Made by a program: the position numbers and the translations under genes. This document shows, one piece after another, positions 7,733-16,336 of a stretch of DNA of 49,124 nucleotides (its first letter is position 1; each line of letters opens with the position of its first letter). This DNA is from Actinomycetes bacterium. Its GTDB lineage: Bacteria; Actinomycetota; Thermoleophilia; Gaiellales; Gaiellaceae. The stretch covers positions 1-49,124 of the forward strand of contig JAOPYY010000159.1 of the NCBI GenBank assembly GCA_025964395.1, given 5' to 3'. The notes beneath the pieces are model-generated. The model saw nothing but the letters and a program-made list of their open reading frames with translations. It made no database searches and was not told where the DNA came from.

Positions 7733-8511
7733 CCGCGCTCGCCGTCGCGCAGCCGGCCGGCGCCGCCAAGACCGCCGACGTGGCCGTGCGCGTCCACGGC
7801 CTTCTCCGGCGGTTCGGCGAGCGGACGGTGCTCGACGGTCTCGACCTCGAGCTCCGCCGCTCCGAATTCGTGATCCTGCTCGGCCAGTCCGGCTGCGGCA
7901 AGAGCACGCTGCTGCGCCTACTCGGCGGGCTGGACGTCCCGGACGGCGGCGAGGTGTCCGTGCCGAGACGGCGCGCGCTCGTCTTCCAGGAGCCGCGTCT
8001 CCTGCCGTGGCAGCGCGTCTGGCGCAACGTCACGATCGGGATCGACGCGCGCGACCCGCGACAAATCGCTCTCGGTGTGCTCGACGAGGTCGGCCTCCGC
8101 GATCACGCCGTCGCGTGGCCGAAGACTCTGTCGGGTGGCGCGGCGCAACGCGTCGCCCGCGCGCGGGCCCTCGTCGCCAAGCCGGCGCTCGTGCTGCTCG
8201 ACGAGCCGTTCGCCGCACTCGACGCGATCACGCGCCTGCGCATGCACGACCTCGTCCGCGCACTTCGCGCGCGCCATGACGCGACGATGCTGCTCGTTAC
8301 ACACGACGTCGACGAGGCGATCGCGCTCGGCGATCGCATCCTCGTCATGCGCGACGGGTGCATTGCGAGCAGCCACGACGTCGACCTGGACACGCACGAA
8401 CGCTTCCGCGGTGCAGATCGCGATCGCATTCGCGCCGCGCTGCTCCACGAGCTCGGTATCGGCGCAATCGGATCTGCACCAGGCCTATCAACACAAAGGA
8501 GAGAACAATGA
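7729..8511 (+). CDS. ssuB: sulfonate-type ABC transporter ATPase
   Basis: A 260-residue ATPase that drives the SsuC-type permease. Walker A GQSGCGKST is near residue 52, the Q-loop reads VFQEPRLLPW, the signature is LSGGAAQR (usually LSGGQQQR), Walker B is LVLLDEPFAALDA and the switch histidine is VTHDVDEA. The Q-loop LLPW is characteristic of SsuB/TauB proteins. Start GTG 7729 overlaps the permease stop by four bases. The signature has AA where most family members have QQ or MR; function should be retained since the LSGG core is intact. Confidence 0.9.
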   Translation: MTALAVAQPAGAAKTADVAVRVHGLLRRFGERTVLDGLDLELRRSEFVILLGQSGCGKSTLLRLLGGLDVPDGGEVSVPRRRALVFQEPRLLPWQRVWRNVTIGIDARDPRQIALGVLDEVGLRDHAVAWPKTLSGGAAQRVARARALVAKPALVLLDEPFAALDAITRLRMHDLVRALRARHDATMLLVTHDVDEAIALGDRILVMRDGCIASSHDVDLDTHERFRGADRDRIRAALLHELGIGAIGSAPGLSTQRREQ

Positions 8512-9521
8512 AGTTCGGCAAGGCATCCACGAATGGAAGGCGCCTGCTGCTGGCAGTCGCCCTCGCCGGCGCAATCGGCGCCGCGGTCCTCACGGCAACG
8601 GGGACATCAACGGCCGCAGGCAGTGCGAAGCCGACGTTCGTCATCGGACAGCAGTCGTCGGGAATCATCTCGCTGGTCAAGGACTCGCACGCGTTCGACG
8701 GAGCCCCGTACAACATCAAGTGGGCCGTCTTCCCGTTCGGGCCTCCCGAGGTCGAGGCGATCTCCGCCGGTCAAGTCGACGTCGGCACCGACATCGGCGA
8801 CGTTCCGCCGATCAACGGCGCGGCCAAGGACCTCGGGTTCAAGGTGGTCGCGGCGCTCGTGCCGCCGGACGCGAAGCAGGCCGGCAACTACCTGGTCGTG
8901 CCGAAGGGCTCCCCGATCAAGAAGCTCGCCGATCTCCGCGGCAAGAATGTCGGCGTCCCGTTCGGTAGCTCGGCGCACGGCTTCCTCCTCAACGCCGTGG
9001 CGAGCGTCGGCCTGTCGCCGACGAGCGTGCACTTCGTCAACCTTGTCCCGGCTGCGCTCGCCGCGGCCTTCACCGGCGGCAAGATCGACGCCGAGGCGAT
9101 CTGGAACCCGCAGGCGGCTGTCGACGTCGGACGCGGCGGTCGCGTGCTCCTGGCCGGGCATCCGCCGCTCGATCCGAACGTCGGCTTCGTCGTCGCCGCC
9201 ACCAAGAACGTCACCGATCCGACGCGCAAGGCGCTCCTGACCGACCTGCTGAAGCGGCTCGGCCGCGCATACCAGTACGGCAACACGCATCCGGCGGTCT
9301 GGGTCAAGGATGTCCAGAAGGAGACCGGCATCGACGAGAAGACCGCGAAGGTCGTCGTCGCGAACGGCAAGACGACGATCCGCTACGTGACGCCGTCGAT
9401 CCTCAAGGCGGAGCAGCAGCTGGCCGACGCGTTCTTGAACGCCAAGCAGATCACGAAGCGCGTCAACGTCACATCGATCGTCGTGAACATCCTCCCGCCC
9501 GGGTACACCGGGGAGTCGTAG
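8508..9521 (+). CDS. ssuA: sulfonate-type ABC substrate-binding protein
   Basis: Exported binding protein of 337 residues with a signal peptide (RRLLLAVALAGAIGAAVL, cleavage near TSTAAG) and no lipobox cysteine, so it is probably not a lipoprotein. The SsuA/THI5-like fold shows in FVIGQQSSGI, the region EVEAISAGQVDVGTDIGDVPPI, and LADLRGKNVGVPFGSSAHGFL, then GGKIDAEAIWNPQAA. AAAGGAGAG precedes ATG 8508, which overlaps the ATPase stop. It should capture an organosulfonate or related anion for import. Confidence 0.87.
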   Translation: MKFGKASTNGRRLLLAVALAGAIGAAVLTATGTSTAAGSAKPTFVIGQQSSGIISLVKDSHAFDGAPYNIKWAVFPFGPPEVEAISAGQVDVGTDIGDVPPINGAAKDLGFKVVAALVPPDAKQAGNYLVVPKGSPIKKLADLRGKNVGVPFGSSAHGFLLNAVASVGLSPTSVHFVNLVPAALAAAFTGGKIDAEAIWNPQAAVDVGRGGRVLLAGHPPLDPNVGFVVAATKNVTDPTRKALLTDLLKRLGRAYQYGNTHPAVWVKDVQKETGIDEKTAKVVVANGKTTIRYVTPSILKAEQQLADAFLNAKQITKRVNVTSIVVNILPPGYTGES

Positions 9522-9523
9522 CG

Positions 9524-10861
9524 ATGGGCCGCACGCTGCACCTCAACGCCTTCCTCATGAGCTCGGGCCACCACGAGGCAGCGTGGCGGCTTCCGGAGAG
9601 CGATCCGCACGCCGACCTCGACGTCGACCACTGGGTGCGCCTCGCGCGGATCGCCGAACGCGGCGCGCTGGACTCGCTCTTCCTCGCCGACAGCCCGTCC
9701 TTCTGGCACGGCGCGGAGTTCCGTCCGGTCGGTCAGCTCGACCCGTTCGTGTTGCTCAGTGTGCTCGCCGCGGCGACGACGCACATCGGTCTGATCGCAA
9801 CCGCGTCGACGACCTACAACGCACCGTACAACCTCGCCCGCCGCTTCGCGTCGCTCGACCACGTGAGCGGCGGGCGAGCCGGCTGGAACATCGTGACGAC
9901 GCCGGAGCGCAGCGCGGCGCAGAACTTCGGTCTCGGCGACCGGCCCGACCACGCCGATCGCTACGCACGGGCGACTGAGTTCCTCGACGTCACGCTGAAG
10001 CTCTGGGACAGCTGGGACGACGACGCCGTCCTCGCCGACAAGGCGAGTGGCCGCTTCGCAGCTCCCGGCCGGATCCACACGATCGACCACGAGGGCGAGT
10101 ACTACAGCGTGCGCGGTCCGTTGAACGTGCCCCGGTCGCCACAGGGACGGCCGCTGCTCGTTCAGGCCGGCTCGTCCGAGGACGGCAAGGACTTCGCAGC
10201 GAGGTATGCGGAGGCGGTATTCACGGCCCAGCCGACGATCGAGGATGCACAGGCGTTCTACTCCGACCTGAAACAGCGCGCAAAGCAGTTCGGCCGCGAC
10301 CCCAGCGACGTCAAGATCCTGCCGGGCATCGTCCCGGTACTTGGGGGCACCGTGGCCGAGGCGGAGGAGCGCGCACGGGAGCTCGAAGAGCTGATCGTGC
10401 CTGCCTACGGCCTGCAACAGCTCGTGGAGATACTCGAAGTTCCCATCGAGATCCTCGAGCTCGACAAACAGTTGCCCGACGAGATCGCCGGGACCCAGAA
10501 CGTCGAAGGCGCGCGGAGCCGTGCCGCACTCGTCGTCGCGCTCGCCCGCCGCGAACGGTTGACGGTTCGCCAGTTGATCGGCCGCCTGGGTGGCGGCCGC
10601 GGTCACTGGACGGTCGTTGGCACGCCCGAGCAGGTGGCGGACGCGCTCGCGACGTGGTTCCGCGAAGGTGCGGCCGACGGCTTCAACGTTATGGGGCCGG
10701 TGCTCCCGGCGTCGCTCGCCGACTTCGTCGAGCACGTCGTGCCGATCCTTCGCCGCCATGGGCTCGTCCGCAGCGAGTACGAAGGGACAACGTTGCGTGA
10801 CCACTACGGTCTCACGCGGCCCGCCGGCCGGTACCAGCTCGCCGAGACCGCTGCCGCGTGA
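9524..10861 (+). CDS. FMN-dependent monooxygenase, NtaA/SnaA/DszA family
   Basis: A 445-residue luciferase-like TIM-barrel monooxygenase. The family start LHLNAFLMSSGHHEAAWRLP, SLFLADSPSFW, LARRFASLDHVSGGRAGWNIVTT and GEYYSVRGPLNVPRSPQGRPLLVQAG are hallmarks of the NtaA/SnaA/DszA/SfnG group, which use free reduced FMN. Members split nitrilotriacetate, dibenzothiophene sulfone or dimethyl sulfone. In this operon a C-S cleaving role, such as on a sulfone or an aryl sulfonate, is the likeliest. It follows the binding protein by 2 bases and overlaps the next ATPase gene by GTGA. Confidence 0.88.
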   Translation: MGRTLHLNAFLMSSGHHEAAWRLPESDPHADLDVDHWVRLARIAERGALDSLFLADSPSFWHGAEFRPVGQLDPFVLLSVLAAATTHIGLIATASTTYNAPYNLARRFASLDHVSGGRAGWNIVTTPERSAAQNFGLGDRPDHADRYARATEFLDVTLKLWDSWDDDAVLADKASGRFAAPGRIHTIDHEGEYYSVRGPLNVPRSPQGRPLLVQAGSSEDGKDFAARYAEAVFTAQPTIEDAQAFYSDLKQRAKQFGRDPSDVKILPGIVPVLGGTVAEAEERARELEELIVPAYGLQQLVEILEVPIEILELDKQLPDEIAGTQNVEGARSRAALVVALARRERLTVRQLIGRLGGGRGHWTVVGTPEQVADALATWFREGAADGFNVMGPVLPASLADFVEHVVPILRRHGLVRSEYEGTTLRDHYGLTRPAGRYQLAETAAA

Positions 10862-11607
10862 GCGGTTCGGTGGCACTGGCCGTCCGCGGCCTGACGAAGA
10901 CCTACCGGGCCGGCTTCACCGCCGTCCGCGATCTCGATCTCGTGATCGCGGACGGCGCGTTCTTCGGTCTGCTCGGACCGAACGGCGCGGGCAAGACGAC
11001 GTTGATCGGCGCCGTCTGCAACCTCCTGCGCCCGACGGCGGGCGAGATCCGCGTCTTCGGCCACGACCATGGCTCGCGTGAGGCGCGCCGCCTCGTGGGT
11101 CTCGCCGAGCAGGACGTGACTCTCGACCGTTTCATCGACGCCGAGGAGATGCTCGTCTTCCAGGCCGGCTACTACGGTCTCAGCCGCCGCGACGCGTGGA
11201 AGCGCGCGCGTGAGCTCCTCGACCAGTTCGACCTGAGCGCAAAGGCGAAGAGCCGGCGCTCGGAGCTGTCGGGCGGCATGCAGCGACGGCTGCTGCTTGC
11301 CCGCGCCCTCGTGCACCAGCCTCGGCTCTTGATCCTCGACGAGCCCACCGCGGGTGCGGACGTCGAACTTCGTGCCGAGCTCTGGAGCTACATCCGGCGC
11401 CTGCACGGCGCCGGCACGACGGTGCTCCTGACAACCCACTATCTCGAAGAGGCGGAAGCGCTCTGCGACGAGATCGCGGTCCTGCGCGACGGCGCAATCG
11501 TCGCCCGCGGGAGTGCGGATGCGTTGCGGGAGCGCTTCGACGCGCGCGACATCGGCGAGCTCTACCTTCGCGTGCTCGAGAGCGCGCGCACGACGGCGGC
11601 CGCGTGA
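10858..11607 (+). CDS. ABC-2 type exporter ATPase inside the sulfonate operon
   Basis: A 249-residue ATPase of the DrrA/NodI class. Walker A GPNGAGKTT, signature LSGGMQRRL, Walker B LLILDEPTAGADVE and switch histidine LTTHYLEEAE are all intact. The helical region is that of ABC-2 exporters, not of SsuB importers. The gene is joined to the monooxygenase by a four-base overlap and to its permease by another, so it is translated with the sulfur genes. Its cargo is unknown; a toxic oxidation product is one possibility. Confidence 0.88.
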   Translation: MSGSVALAVRGLTKTYRAGFTAVRDLDLVIADGAFFGLLGPNGAGKTTLIGAVCNLLRPTAGEIRVFGHDHGSREARRLVGLAEQDVTLDRFIDAEEMLVFQAGYYGLSRRDAWKRARELLDQFDLSAKAKSRRSELSGGMQRRLLLARALVHQPRLLILDEPTAGADVELRAELWSYIRRLHGAGTTVLLTTHYLEEAEALCDEIAVLRDGAIVARGSADALRERFDARDIGELYLRVLESARTTAAA

Positions 11608-12407
11608 GCGCTGTCGCGCCGCATCCGGAAGCGGGGGCGTTTCGCGCTGCGCGGTCTCCGTTCCTCTGGCTGCTCGAGCGGGAGATCGTCCGCTTTCTCA
11701 AGCTCTGGCGGTTCGCGCTCGTCGGGCAGGTGCTCTCCGCGCTGCTCTTCGTCCTCGTCTTCGGCATCGCGCTCGCCGGGCGCATCGACGCGGTCGGCGG
11801 GGTTCCCTACAAGCGCTTCATTCTCCCCGGCCTTGTCGTGCAGGCGGTGTTCACCGTGGGCTTCGTCAACGGGACCACGAGCCTCTTCGAAGCGCGGCAC
11901 GACGGATACATCAACGCCGTGCTCGCGAGCCCGCTTCGCTGGTGGGAGATCAATCTCGCCCTGGTCGTCGGCAGCATCGTCCGCGAGGTCATTGTCGGTG
12001 CCGGCGTGCTCGCCCTCGCCGGGCCGTTCGTCGGGCTCGGCTTCTCGCGGCCGCTGGTCGCGGTCGGCGCACTCGTCGCGCTTCTCGTCACCGGCGCGCA
12101 GGTCGGCGTGCTTGCAGGCGCCTACGCGCGGTCGCTCGACGACATCTACTCGATCGAGTCGCTCGCCGTGCTTCCGCTCGGCTTCCTCAGCGGGATCTTC
12201 TATTCGGTCGATCGCCTCCCGGGCGTGTGGCGCACGCTGACGCACCTCGACCCGCTCTTCTACTTCGTCGAGGCGGCACGCATCGGCGTGCTTGGCACCG
12301 GCGACATCTCAGCCGGCGTCGCGCTCGCCGTCGCAGGCGGAATCGCGGCCGCGTTGACCGCGTGGTCGCTTCTTGTCTTCCGCTCCGCATCCACCCTCAA
12401 GCCCTGA
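11604..12407 (+). CDS. ABC-2 type exporter permease
   Basis: A 267-residue membrane protein with six predicted spans, the partner of the preceding ATPase. It shows the ABC-2 motif region FILPGLVVQAVFTVGFVNGTTSLFEARHDGYINAVLASPLRWWEI and the late LAVLPLGFLSGIFYSVDRLP with a following LTHLDPLFYFVEAAR. These are typical of NodJ/DrrB-like permeases. GTG 11604 overlaps the ATPase stop. It ends 13 bases before ssuD. Confidence 0.86.
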   Translation: MSAVAPHPEAGAFRAARSPFLWLLEREIVRFLKLWRFALVGQVLSALLFVLVFGIALAGRIDAVGGVPYKRFILPGLVVQAVFTVGFVNGTTSLFEARHDGYINAVLASPLRWWEINLALVVGSIVREVIVGAGVLALAGPFVGLGFSRPLVAVGALVALLVTGAQVGVLAGAYARSLDDIYSIESLAVLPLGFLSGIFYSVDRLPGVWRTLTHLDPLFYFVEAARIGVLGTGDISAGVALAVAGGIAAALTAWSLLVFRSASTLKP

Positions 12408-12420
12408 AGAAGGAGCACCC

Positions 12421-13581
12421 ATGCCCGTCACCCTGCACTGGTACCTCCCGACGAGCGGCGACGGCCGCACCTTGCTCACCGCAGACTCGCCGCTCCTCCA
12501 ACGTGACGAGTGGACGGAGGACGCGCCCGGGAGGATCGCCGACATCGACTACCTCGCGCAGATCGCACGTTCCGCCGAGCACATGGGCTTCGACGCCGCG
12601 CTGACTCCGACCGGGACCTGGTGCGCCGACGCTTGGCTCGTCACCGCCGCGCTCTCGCAGGTGACGAAGAGGCTCCGGTTCCTCGTCGCGTTCCGGCCGG
12701 GGCAGATCTCGCCGACACTTGCGGCGCAGCAGGCCGCGACCTTCCACCGGCTCTTCGGCGGACGCCTCCTGCTCAACATCGTGACGGGCGGGGACGAAGT
12801 CGAGCAGCGCCGGTTCGGCGACTACCTCGACAAGGACGAGCGCTACGCGAGGACCGACGAGTTCCTCGAAATCGTGCGCAGCGCGTGGACGGGCGAGCCT
12901 TTCAGCCTCGACGGGCGGCATCTGAGCGTCGACGGAGCCGTCGTCGCCGATCCGCCCGAGCCCCCGCCGGCGATTTACTTCGGCGGCTCCTCCGAGGCCG
13001 CGCTGCCGGTCGCCGCGCGGCACAGCGACGTCTACCTCACCTGGGGCGAGCCACCCGCTCAGGCCGCGGAGAAGATCGAGCGCGTGCGCCGACTCGCCGA
13101 GGCGCAGGGGCGGACGCTCAGGTTCGGCATCCGTCTTCACATCATCACGCGCGACACGTCCGAAGAGGCGTGGGCGGCGGCCGACCGCCTCCTCGACGGG
13201 CTCGGCGAGGCCGAGCTCGACGCGGCGCAGGCGCTCCTGCGCTCCTCCGGCTCGGAAGGCCAGCGCCGCATGCTCGCCCTGAACGGCGGCAACCGCGACC
13301 GGCTCGAGGTGTACCCGAACCTCTGGGCCGGCGTCGGACTCGTGCGCGGCGGCGCCGGCACCGCGCTCGTCGGAAGCCACGAGGAGGTCGCCGAACGGAT
13401 CGCCGAGTATCACGAGCACGGCTTCGACGAGTTCATCTTCTCCGGCTATCCGCACCTCGAAGAGATCTACAACGTCGGCGAAGGCGTGATGCCGATCCTC
13501 CGGCGCGCCGGTCTGCTAGAGGGAACGGCGCTGAAGCCGGTCGAGCACGATGTGCCGCTGAGTCGTTCCGGAAGGCGCTGA
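12421..13581 (+). CDS. ssuD: FMNH2-dependent alkanesulfonate monooxygenase
   Basis: Cleaves the C-S bond of alkanesulfonates, giving an aldehyde and sulfite for assimilation. The 386-residue protein follows SsuD throughout: TLHWYLPTSGDGR, the active-site region TPTGTWCADAW (SsuD has a cysteine here), VAFRPGQISPTLAAQQAAT, LLLNIVTGGD, IYFGGSSEAA, GIRLHIITRDT and the C-terminal LVGSHEEVAERIAEYHEHGFDEFIFSGYPHLEE. AAGGAG lies 8 bases before ATG 12421. It closes the operon and uses reduced FMN from the reductases at its start. Confidence 0.94.
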   Translation: MPVTLHWYLPTSGDGRTLLTADSPLLQRDEWTEDAPGRIADIDYLAQIARSAEHMGFDAALTPTGTWCADAWLVTAALSQVTKRLRFLVAFRPGQISPTLAAQQAATFHRLFGGRLLLNIVTGGDEVEQRRFGDYLDKDERYARTDEFLEIVRSAWTGEPFSLDGRHLSVDGAVVADPPEPPPAIYFGGSSEAALPVAARHSDVYLTWGEPPAQAAEKIERVRRLAEAQGRTLRFGIRLHIITRDTSEEAWAAADRLLDGLGEAELDAAQALLRSSGSEGQRRMLALNGGNRDRLEVYPNLWAGVGLVRGGAGTALVGSHEEVAERIAEYHEHGFDEFIFSGYPHLEEIYNVGEGVMPILRRAGLLEGTALKPVEHDVPLSRSGRR

Positions 13582-13588
13582 CGTCGAA

Positions 13589-14173
13589 ATGCACTCGACA
13601 TCCTCACCCGCGGTCGCTGCCTCATCGGCTTCGCTTCCGGATCGCGTCGAGCGCGCCGCAGAGGTTGCGATCTTCCTCGCGAGGCGCGGTCGTCAGGAGA
13701 TTCTCGTTGTCCACCGGTGCCCTCGTCTCGGCTCGTTCTGGCACGCAATCTCCGGGGCAGTCGAAGCGGGCGAGAGCGTCGAGGGCGCGGCGGTCCGTGA
13801 GCTGTGCGAGGAGACGGGGCTGGATGCGACAGAGACGTTGCCACTGTGCACACGAACGGAGTTCAGCTATCGCTTGAGACAGCCACCGTGGCCGATGCGT
13901 AAGAGCGTTCGTGTGTGCTGCTTCCTCCTCGACGTGCCCGACGCGTTCGAGCCGACGCTCGACTGGGAGCACGACGACCATCGATGGATTCCGACCGAGC
14001 TGGCGCCCCTGCAGCTCAGGTGGCCGACCCTGCGCGGCGCGTTGCTCGCACTACTCAGCCTTGCGGACGGTGCCGGAGCCGGCCGATCGTCTACCGCGGA
14101 GAGGTCACAACGCCCGGCATCGCTAGGAGCGCAGGCCAGGTTCGGTGACGGCCCGGATGTAGCGCTCGGCTGA
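13589..14173 (+). CDS. Nudix hydrolase
   Basis: A 194-residue Nudix-fold pyrophosphohydrolase. The Nudix box is complete: GAVEAGESVEGAAVRELCEE followed by TGL, matching GX5EX7REUXEEXGU. The flanking FLARRGRQEILVVHRCPRLGSFWHAI and the later WEHDDHRWIP suggest the dATP/DHNTP pyrophosphatase-like group. The last 25 residues are low in complexity and are read antisense to the end of the next gene, with which it overlaps by 51 bases. It begins 7 bases after ssuD, so it may be cotranscribed. Substrate unknown. Confidence 0.85.
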   Translation: MHSTSSPAVAASSASLPDRVERAAEVAIFLARRGRQEILVVHRCPRLGSFWHAISGAVEAGESVEGAAVRELCEETGLDATETLPLCTRTEFSYRLRQPPWPMRKSVRVCCFLLDVPDAFEPTLDWEHDDHRWIPTELAPLQLRWPTLRGALLALLSLADGAGAGRSSTAERSQRPASLGAQARFGDGPDVALG

Positions 14174-14932
14174 GCGGCGCACGATGTTGGAGCCGTCCGC
14201 CTCGATGAAGCGGTCGAACCACGCGCCGTAGATCGTGTCGAACTCGAACGGCGCGAGTGCATCCGCGATGTGCTGCACCTTCGAGATGGGCAGCGGGATC
14301 ATGTTCGGATACGAGTACATGAAGGTCACGTAGCGCCGGTCTGGGATCACCTGGACGATGTCGCCGCTGAGGAGCGCGCGACGTTCGCGCCAGTGCAGCA
14401 CCTGGCCGCCCTCGTAGTGGCCGCCGCAACGGATCAGCGTCAGCCCGCCGCCGAGCTCGTGCGTCTCGCCCTCCCAGAAGCGCACCGCAGGATCAGGGCG
14501 CAGCACCCACTTGCGCTCGGCCTCGTGCAGGTAGACGGGACAACCGAACGTGTGCGCCCACTCGACCATCGTCGAGTAGTAGTGCGGGTGCGAGATCGCG
14601 ATCGCCGCGACCCCGCCCTCCGCTCCGATGCGCTCGGAGATCTCGTCGTCGAGGTACGGCATGCAGTCCCACAGCACATTGCCGGCGCTGCTCTTCACGA
14701 GCAGCGCGCGCTGGCCGATCGCGAACGACGGCGTGCAGCCGATCCCGAGCAGACCGTGATCGTCGTGAATGTCCGCCTCGTGGCTGCCGAGCAACTCCTC
14801 GAACGTCAGCCAGCGCTGCCCCTCGTCGTGCGGAATGTACTGCCGCGGGTCCTCGCAGATCGGGCATGCCGCGGGCGGCTCGTCGCTCGGCGGGTACTGC
14901 GTCCCGCAGGCCTTGCAGAGGTAGGTGGTCAA
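14123..14932 (-). CDS. rubredoxin-like/metallo-beta-lactamase fusion protein
   Basis: A 269-residue protein with an N-terminal Cys4 domain (YLCKACGTQYP and AACPICED, residues 3-30) joined to a metallo-beta-lactamase fold. In the second domain the usual HxHxDH reads SHPHYYST, followed by PVYLHEAERKWV, IRCGGHYEGGQVLHW and LLSGDIVQVI, so one metal site is altered. The Cys4 domain may bind iron or zinc. TTG 14932 overlaps the stop of the rRNA methyltransferase (TTGA), and the conserved domain starts exactly there. Activity is unknown; the MBL half resembles widespread unassigned hydrolases. Confidence 0.72.
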   Translation of the reverse strand: MTTYLCKACGTQYPPSDEPPAACPICEDPRQYIPHDEGQRWLTFEELLGSHEADIHDDHGLLGIGCTPSFAIGQRALLVKSSAGNVLWDCMPYLDDEISERIGAEGGVAAIAISHPHYYSTMVEWAHTFGCPVYLHEAERKWVLRPDPAVRFWEGETHELGGGLTLIRCGGHYEGGQVLHWRERRALLSGDIVQVIPDRRYVTFMYSYPNMIPLPISKVQHIADALAPFEFDTIYGAWFDRFIEADGSNIVRRSAERYIRAVTEPGLRS

Positions 14933-16290
14933 CGCTCCAGAAGCGCGACGCACTCGACGTGCGGCGTGTGCGGGAACATGTCGACGGGACGCGCGCGGAC
15001 GAGCCGGTAGCCGTAGTCGTCCGACAGGCGCTTGAGGTCGCCGGCGAGCGTGGTCGGGTTGCACGAGACGTAGACAATGCGCGGCGCTGCGATCTCGCCC
15101 AGGCGCTTCAGCGCCTTCCCGGCGAGCCCGGCGCGCGGCGGATCGACGACGACCACGTCGGGGTCGCCTGCGCGCGTCCGCAGATCCGCGAGCACCTCGC
15201 CGACGTTGCCGGCGAAGAACGCCGTGTTGCCGATCGCGTTCAGCTCCTGGTTCTCAATCGCACAGGCGACGGACTCCTCGCTGATCTCGATCCCCCACAC
15301 CGTCATCGCGTCCTTCGCCATCGAGAGGCCGATCGTCCCGATGCCGCAGTAGAGGTCGTAGACCGTCTCTTTGCCGGTCAGCCCTGCGAACTCACGCGCG
15401 ATCGCGTAGAGCTTCTCCGCCATCTCCGTGTTCGTCTGCAGGAACGCGTTCGGCCGCACGCGGAAGCGCAAACCACCGATTTCCTCCTCGATCGCGTCCT
15501 CGCCCCAGATCAGCTCCGTCGGCAGCTCGGTCGTCTCGGAGACGCCCTCGTTGATCGACCAGTGAATCGACTTGACCTCGGGAATCGCGGTCAGCACCTC
15601 GATCAGGCGCTCCCGGTCGAAGCGCTCGCCGCGGTTCGTCACGAGCTGCACGAGCGCCTGGCCGGTGTTGCGGCCCTCGCGGATCATCAAGTGGCGGAGG
15701 TACCCCTCGTGCGTCTCCTGGTCGTACGCGGTCAGCTTCTCCTCGCGCGCCCATGCACGCATCGTGTTGCGGATCGCATTGCCGACATCGCTCGTCAGCC
15801 AGCACTTCTCGATCTCGAGCACCTCGTCCCAGCGCCCGGCTTTGTGCAAGCCCAGCGTGGGACCGTCCTCCAACTGCGTGAACGAGTACTCCATCTTGTT
15901 GCGGTAGTGGAACTGCGACGCGGCCGGGACGATCTCCTCGAGCGGCGCATCGGTCAGCCCTGCGATTCGCTGCAGCGAATCCGCGACCCACTGGTGCTTC
16001 GTCGTGACCTGCGCGTCGTAGGCCAGATCCTGGAACCGGCAGCCGCCGCACTCCGGATAGTGCGCGCACGGCGCCTCGACGCGCACCGGCCCGGGCGTGA
16101 CGATCTCGGTCGCGACCGCTTCCGCGTGACGGCGCTGCACCTTGGTCACGCGCGCCTTCACCGTGTCGCCCGGCAGGCCGCGGCGGACGAAGACGACGAA
16201 GCCGTCCAGGCGCGCGACGCCGTTCCCGCCGAAAGCGAGAGATTCGATCGAAAGCTCGAGCTCCTGGTCTCGCTGAACGGGGGCGGCCAC
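14929..16290 (-). CDS. 23S rRNA (uracil-5-)-methyltransferase, RlmD/RumA family
   Basis: Transfers a methyl group from S-adenosylmethionine to C5 of a uridine, most likely in 23S rRNA. The 453 residues have a TRAM domain (residues 9-65, with GxGxAR and VFVRRGLPGDTVKARV), an iron-sulfur site CAHYPECGGCRFQ plus EKCW, a SAM-binding YDLYCGIGTIGLSMA, DPPRAGL, the catalytic cysteine in YVSCNPTTLA and the general base in HTPHVECVALL. The cluster cysteines separate it from TrmA. A TAGCCT box 6 bases before the GTG suggests a leaderless message. Confidence 0.9.
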   Translation of the reverse strand: MAAPVQRDQELELSIESLAFGGNGVARLDGFVVFVRRGLPGDTVKARVTKVQRRHAEAVATEIVTPGPVRVEAPCAHYPECGGCRFQDLAYDAQVTTKHQWVADSLQRIAGLTDAPLEEIVPAASQFHYRNKMEYSFTQLEDGPTLGLHKAGRWDEVLEIEKCWLTSDVGNAIRNTMRAWAREEKLTAYDQETHEGYLRHLMIREGRNTGQALVQLVTNRGERFDRERLIEVLTAIPEVKSIHWSINEGVSETTELPTELIWGEDAIEEEIGGLRFRVRPNAFLQTNTEMAEKLYAIAREFAGLTGKETVYDLYCGIGTIGLSMAKDAMTVWGIEISEESVACAIENQELNAIGNTAFFAGNVGEVLADLRTRAGDPDVVVVDPPRAGLAGKALKRLGEIAAPRIVYVSCNPTTLAGDLKRLSDDYGYRLVRARPVDMFPHTPHVECVALLER

Positions 16291-16296
16291 GCCAGG

Positions 16297-16302
16297 AGGC
16301 TA
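16297..16302 (-). promoter_or_regulatory. -10 box of the rRNA methyltransferase gene, leaderless type
   Basis: Read on the minus strand, TAGCCT is followed by 6 bases and then the GTG at 16290. Confidence 0.5.
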
Positions 16303-16336
16303 GCGGGATCGTCCTGGACGGCTGCCGGGCTTGCCT

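Noticed and set aside
9383-10876. A 497-codon open frame on the minus strand
   Set aside because: It lies wholly antisense to the NtaA/DszA-type monooxygenase, is rich in Arg, Val and Glu as expected from the complement of GC-rich coding DNA, and shows no domain.
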